Shown here: piece after piece, positions 5,201 to 7,492 of the stretch | Position numbering within the stretch: the first letter of the stretch is position 1 | How the letters are laid out: the number at the start of each line of letters is the position of its first letter | Assembly: GCA_946533175.1 (NCBI GenBank) | Contig: CAMNBS010000045.1 | Location: forward strand, 1-7,492 | Length of the DNA: 7,492 bases | Direction of reading: 5' to 3' | Source: an uncultured Clostridia bacterium | Lineage (GTDB): Bacteria > Bacillota_I > Bacilli_A > RF39 > UBA660 | Made by a program: the position numbers and the translations under genes | Notes under the pieces: model-generated | The model's database searches: none | Told to the model about the DNA's origin: nothing | The model's input: only the letters and a program-made list of their open reading frames with translations

Positions 5201-7021
5201 ATGTGTGGAATAGTTGGATATATTGGTAAAAATAATGCCACTAATATCCTTATTGAAGGCTTAAAAGCTTTAGAATATCGTGGATATGATTCAAGCGGAA
5301 TTGCCTATAATTTAAATAATGAAATAAAAATAATAAAAAGTGAAGGAAAAGTATCTAATTTAGAAAAAAAACTAGAAGAAAATATTCCTTCACACATAGG
5401 AATAGGTCATACTCGTTGGGCAACTCATGGAGCACCAAATGAAGTAAATGCCCATCCACATCGCTTAGGAATAACAACCCTTGTTCATAATGGAATAATT
5501 GAAAATTATGTTGAATTAAAAAAAGAATTAGAAAAAGAATATCATTTCAATAGTGAAACGGATACAGAAGTTGCCGCTGGATTAATTGATTATTTATATC
5601 ATCAAGAAAAAGATAAATTAAAGGCATTAAAAAAAGCCATGGAGATCATTAAAGGTTCTTATGCGCTAGCGATAATGTTTGATGATGAACTTGATACTAT
5701 TTATGCTATAAGAAAAGATAGTCCCTTAATATTGGCCACAAAAAACAATGAACAATTTCTAGCTAGTGATATTGCTGCAATCTTAAAATACACTAATCAC
5801 TATTATTTATTAGAACAAGGAGAAATAGCTAAAATTGATAAAAATGCTATAACATTTTATAATAACGATTTAAATATAATAACAAAAAAAGAATATGTAT
5901 ATGAAGGAACCCAAACCGATATTATGAAAGATGGATATGATCATTTCATGCTTAAAGAAATTCATGATGAAATAAGTGTTTATCAAAATATTATTAAATC
6001 ATATGTTCCTAATTTAAATATTCACGAATTAGAGGAAAAATTCCCTAATTTCACTAAATATGATGAAATAACTATTATTGGATGTGGTAGTGCCTATCAT
6101 GCGGGAATGGCTGCTAAAAGTCTATTCGAAGAATATGCAAATATTCCAGTAAATGTTGAAATGGCTAGTGAATATCGATATAAAAAAATATTTCCAAACC
6201 CAAAAGAATTAGTTATTTTAATAAGTCAAAGTGGTGAAACCGCTGATACCCTTGAAGCATTAAGAAAAGCTAAAAACTCTCATATGGATACATTAGGTAT
6301 TATAAATGTATTATCATCATCAATTGCAAGAGAAAGTGACAATGTCATATACTGTTTAGCAGGATGTGAAATCGCTGTTGCCACTACCAAAGCTTATCTT
6401 GCTCAAGTATTAATTCTAAATCTTATTACTATTTTAATTAGTTATCAAAAAAAGATAATAACCGAAGAAAAGGCTAATGAATATTTAAGTGATTTAAAAA
6501 AATTAATTAATCAAACAAAAGACATTTTAAATAAAGAAAAAGATTATGAAAAAATTGCATTAAGTATTTATAAACAAAGAGAAATGTTCTTTATTGGAAG
6601 AAATATAGATTATGCATTATGTATGGAAGCAAGTCTAAAAATGAAAGAAATATCTTATATTCATTCTGAAGCTTATCCAGCAGGAGAATTAAAACACGGA
6701 ACAATTTCTCTGATTGAAGATAATACCATAGTTATAGGTATTGTAACTAAAGATGATATTGCAAGTAAAACAATAAGTAATTTAAAAGAAACAAAAGCTA
6801 GAGGATCCAAAATAATTTTAGTAACAACTGATAAACTATTTAAAGAATACATTAATGATAAATTCTATGAAGAAGCCATTATTATTAATGAAATTAATCC
6901 ACTTCTTAACTCACTTGTTACTATGACACCACTTCAATTACTATCATACTATGTTGCTCTACATAGAGGAGAAAGTATTGATAAACCACGAAATTTAGCA
7001 AAAAGTGTTACAGTTGAATAA
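5201..7021 (+). CDS. glmS: Glutamine--fructose-6-phosphate aminotransferase (isomerizing)
   Basis: GlmS converts fructose-6-phosphate and glutamine to glucosamine-6-phosphate and glutamate, the entry step to UDP-GlcNAc for peptidoglycan and other envelope sugars; it is cytoplasmic. At 606 residues it is full length (Escherichia coli, 609 codons before Met removal). The glutaminase domain begins MCGIVGYIG; Cys2 becomes the N-terminal nucleophile after Met removal. Other landmarks are YRGYDSSGI (26-34), TRWATHG (71-77), HNGIIEN (96-102) and ETDTEV (119-124). Two SIS sugar-isomerase domains follow, with GCGSAYHAG (294-302), SQSGETADT (342-350), SEAYPAGELKHG (489-500) and the C-terminal DKPRNLAKSVTVE, whose Lys601 matches the substrate-binding Lys near the E. 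coli C terminus. An in-frame ATG at 5120 would add 27 residues and destroy the required N-terminal Cys, so 5201 is the start. Control is by the ribozyme in its leader; it ends at an intrinsic terminator. Confidence 0.97.
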   Translation: MCGIVGYIGKNNATNILIEGLKALEYRGYDSSGIAYNLNNEIKIIKSEGKVSNLEKKLEENIPSHIGIGHTRWATHGAPNEVNAHPHRLGITTLVHNGIIENYVELKKELEKEYHFNSETDTEVAAGLIDYLYHQEKDKLKALKKAMEIIKGSYALAIMFDDELDTIYAIRKDSPLILATKNNEQFLASDIAAILKYTNHYYLLEQGEIAKIDKNAITFYNNDLNIITKKEYVYEGTQTDIMKDGYDHFMLKEIHDEISVYQNIIKSYVPNLNIHELEEKFPNFTKYDEITIIGCGSAYHAGMAAKSLFEEYANIPVNVEMASEYRYKKIFPNPKELVILISQSGETADTLEALRKAKNSHMDTLGIINVLSSSIARESDNVIYCLAGCEIAVATTKAYLAQVLILNLITILISYQKKIITEEKANEYLSDLKKLINQTKDILNKEKDYEKIALSIYKQREMFFIGRNIDYALCMEASLKMKEISYIHSEAYPAGELKHGTISLIEDNTIVIGIVTKDDIASKTISNLKETKARGSKIILVTTDKLFKEYINDKFYEEAIIINEINPLLNSLVTMTPLQLLSYYVALHRGESIDKPRNLAKSVTVE

Positions 7022-7047
7022 AGTTATCATAAAAGATAACTTTTTTT
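7021..7047 (+). terminator. Intrinsic terminator of glmS
   Basis: An 8-bp perfect stem, AAGTTATC (7021-7028) with GATAACTT (7035-7042), has the loop ATAAAA and runs into a T stretch to 7047. It begins on the last base of the glmS stop codon. Confidence 0.85.
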
Positions 7048-7075
7048 CATCAAAAAATCAGTATTAGTTAACCTT

Positions 7076-7094
7076 TTTACCATAAAATGGTAAA
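7076..7094. promoter_or_regulatory. Palindromic operator candidate upstream of the XRE regulator
   Basis: TTTACCAT and ATGGTAAA are perfect 8-bp inverted arms separated by AAA, with no following T run, so a DNA-binding site is likelier than a terminator. It covers the -35 position and lies six bases before the -10 of the regulator gene, where a bound dimer would block transcription. XRE-family regulators commonly bind such sites and control themselves. Confidence 0.55.
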
Positions 7095-7097
7095 TCA

Positions 7098-7116
7098 TGC
7101 TATAATTCTTTCGAGG
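7098..7116 (+). promoter_or_regulatory. Extended -10 promoter and ribosome binding site of the XRE gene
   Basis: TGCTATAAT (7098-7106) is a perfect extended -10. The -35 is weak (TTACCA, 7077-7082, 18-base spacing) and lies in the palindrome. The expected start near 7113 gives a leader of only about 12 bases that opens with the ribosome binding site GAGG (7113-7116), eight bases before the ATG. Confidence 0.6.
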
Positions 7117-7124
7117 TAATAAGT

Positions 7125-7492
7125 ATGAATGCAATTGAATTAGGCAAGTTTATATCCCAATTACGCAATGAAAAACACATAACCCAAGATGAATTAGCTG
7201 AAAAATTAAATGTAAGTAGTGGCAAAGTAATATCCAAATGGGAAAATGGTTATGCTACTCCTGATTTTAATACATTAATAAAACTATCCAAAATATTAGA
7301 TGTAACACTATTTGAATTATCTATTTGTCAAAGATTAGAAAAACCATCCTTAATTGAAGCAACTAAAACTCGTCTTAAAAGCATAAAAGATATAACTAAA
7401 CTAAATATTCTAAAGAAAATTACCATAGTAATAACCATATTACTTGGTATATTTTTTGGCCTAACAGCCATTTTCACTATCAAATATTATAA
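7125..7492 (+). CDS. XRE-family HTH regulator with C-terminal membrane segment (partial, runs off the window)
   Basis: The frame is open from the ATG at 7125 to the last base, giving 122 residues and no stop; the 3' end lies outside. Residues about 6-64 form a Cro/CI-type helix-turn-helix domain: LGKFISQLRNEKHITQDELA, a recognition-helix region with SSGKVISKWENGYATPDF, then LIKLSKILDVTLFELS. The ISKWENG...P pattern is the family hallmark. After a basic linker (about 70-97) comes a hydrophobic membrane segment (about 98-118). Firmicutes have many such membrane-tethered XRE proteins; their signals are mostly unknown. It has its own promoter, sits behind the glmS terminator, and has a 19-base palindrome over its -35, suggesting self-repression. 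The rest of the protein, and any partner gene, cannot be seen. Confidence 0.88.
   Translation, partial: MNAIELGKFISQLRNEKHITQDELAEKLNVSSGKVISKWENGYATPDFNTLIKLSKILDVTLFELSICQRLEKPSLIEATKTRLKSIKDITKLNILKKITIVITILLGIFFGLTAIFTIKYY

Noticed and set aside
7076..7094. The palindrome before the XRE gene as a transcription terminator.
   Set aside because: It has no T run after it, and the real glmS terminator is already complete at 7021-7047.
1..7492. Recoding of TGA as Trp, as in Mollicutes.
   Set aside because: All Trp codons seen in the recognised genes are TGG and no gene needs TGA read-through. The stops are all TAA or TAG, but so few genes do not make that meaningful.

Overview
The window is about three-quarters A+T and reads as chromosomal DNA of a low-GC member of the Bacillota, possibly one of the uncultured gut Bacilli related to Mollicutes. 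This rests on base composition, Firmicute-type proteins, strong purine-rich ribosome binding sites and a glmS ribozyme. Every recognised gene uses TGG for Trp and ends in TAA or TAG, so the standard bacterial code fits. No insertion sequence, prophage, CRISPR array, tRNA or rRNA was seen.

Layout. Positions 1-156 hold no gene. At 157-432 (-) is an unrecognised 91-residue protein. At 525-953 (+) is the 3' half of a substrate-binding protein gene of a NitT/TauT-type ABC importer; its N-terminal part and start are gone, and it is followed by a hairpin terminator shared with the gene coming from the other side. That gene, 993-1232 (-), encodes a 79-residue coiled-coil/one-membrane-segment protein. 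It is divergent from a PAP2-family lipid phosphatase (1328-2014, +). The PAP2 gene converges on, and overlaps by 8 bases, a membrane-bound family 2 glycosyltransferase (2007-3221, -). A 12-bp perfect hairpin over both stop codons probably terminates both genes. After a roughly 220-base divergent region with nested palindromes come an ABC ATPase (3446-4195) and its permease (4182-4994), overlapping by 14 bases, with no substrate-binding gene beside them.

Directly downstream is glmS (5201-7021), which makes glucosamine-6-phosphate for cell-wall synthesis. Its leader holds a compact glmS ribozyme (about 5061-5187), with the cleavage site predicted between A5067 and G5068. The glmS promoter has its -35 box in the last two codons of the permease gene, and no terminator separates the two. 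glmS ends in an intrinsic terminator. The window closes with a 3'-truncated XRE-family regulator gene carrying a C-terminal membrane segment (7125 to the edge); a 19-base palindrome in its promoter looks like an autoregulatory operator.

How it fits together. GlmS, the glycosyltransferase and the PAP2 protein all plausibly serve envelope building, but only glmS has a certain role. The ABC genes and the detached binding-protein remnant are best explained as one transporter operon (ATPase-permease-binding protein-terminator) broken by rearrangement, or as a transporter plus a decayed copy. I did not find a clearly new biological system; the most notable item is the miniature version of the known glmS ribozyme class.
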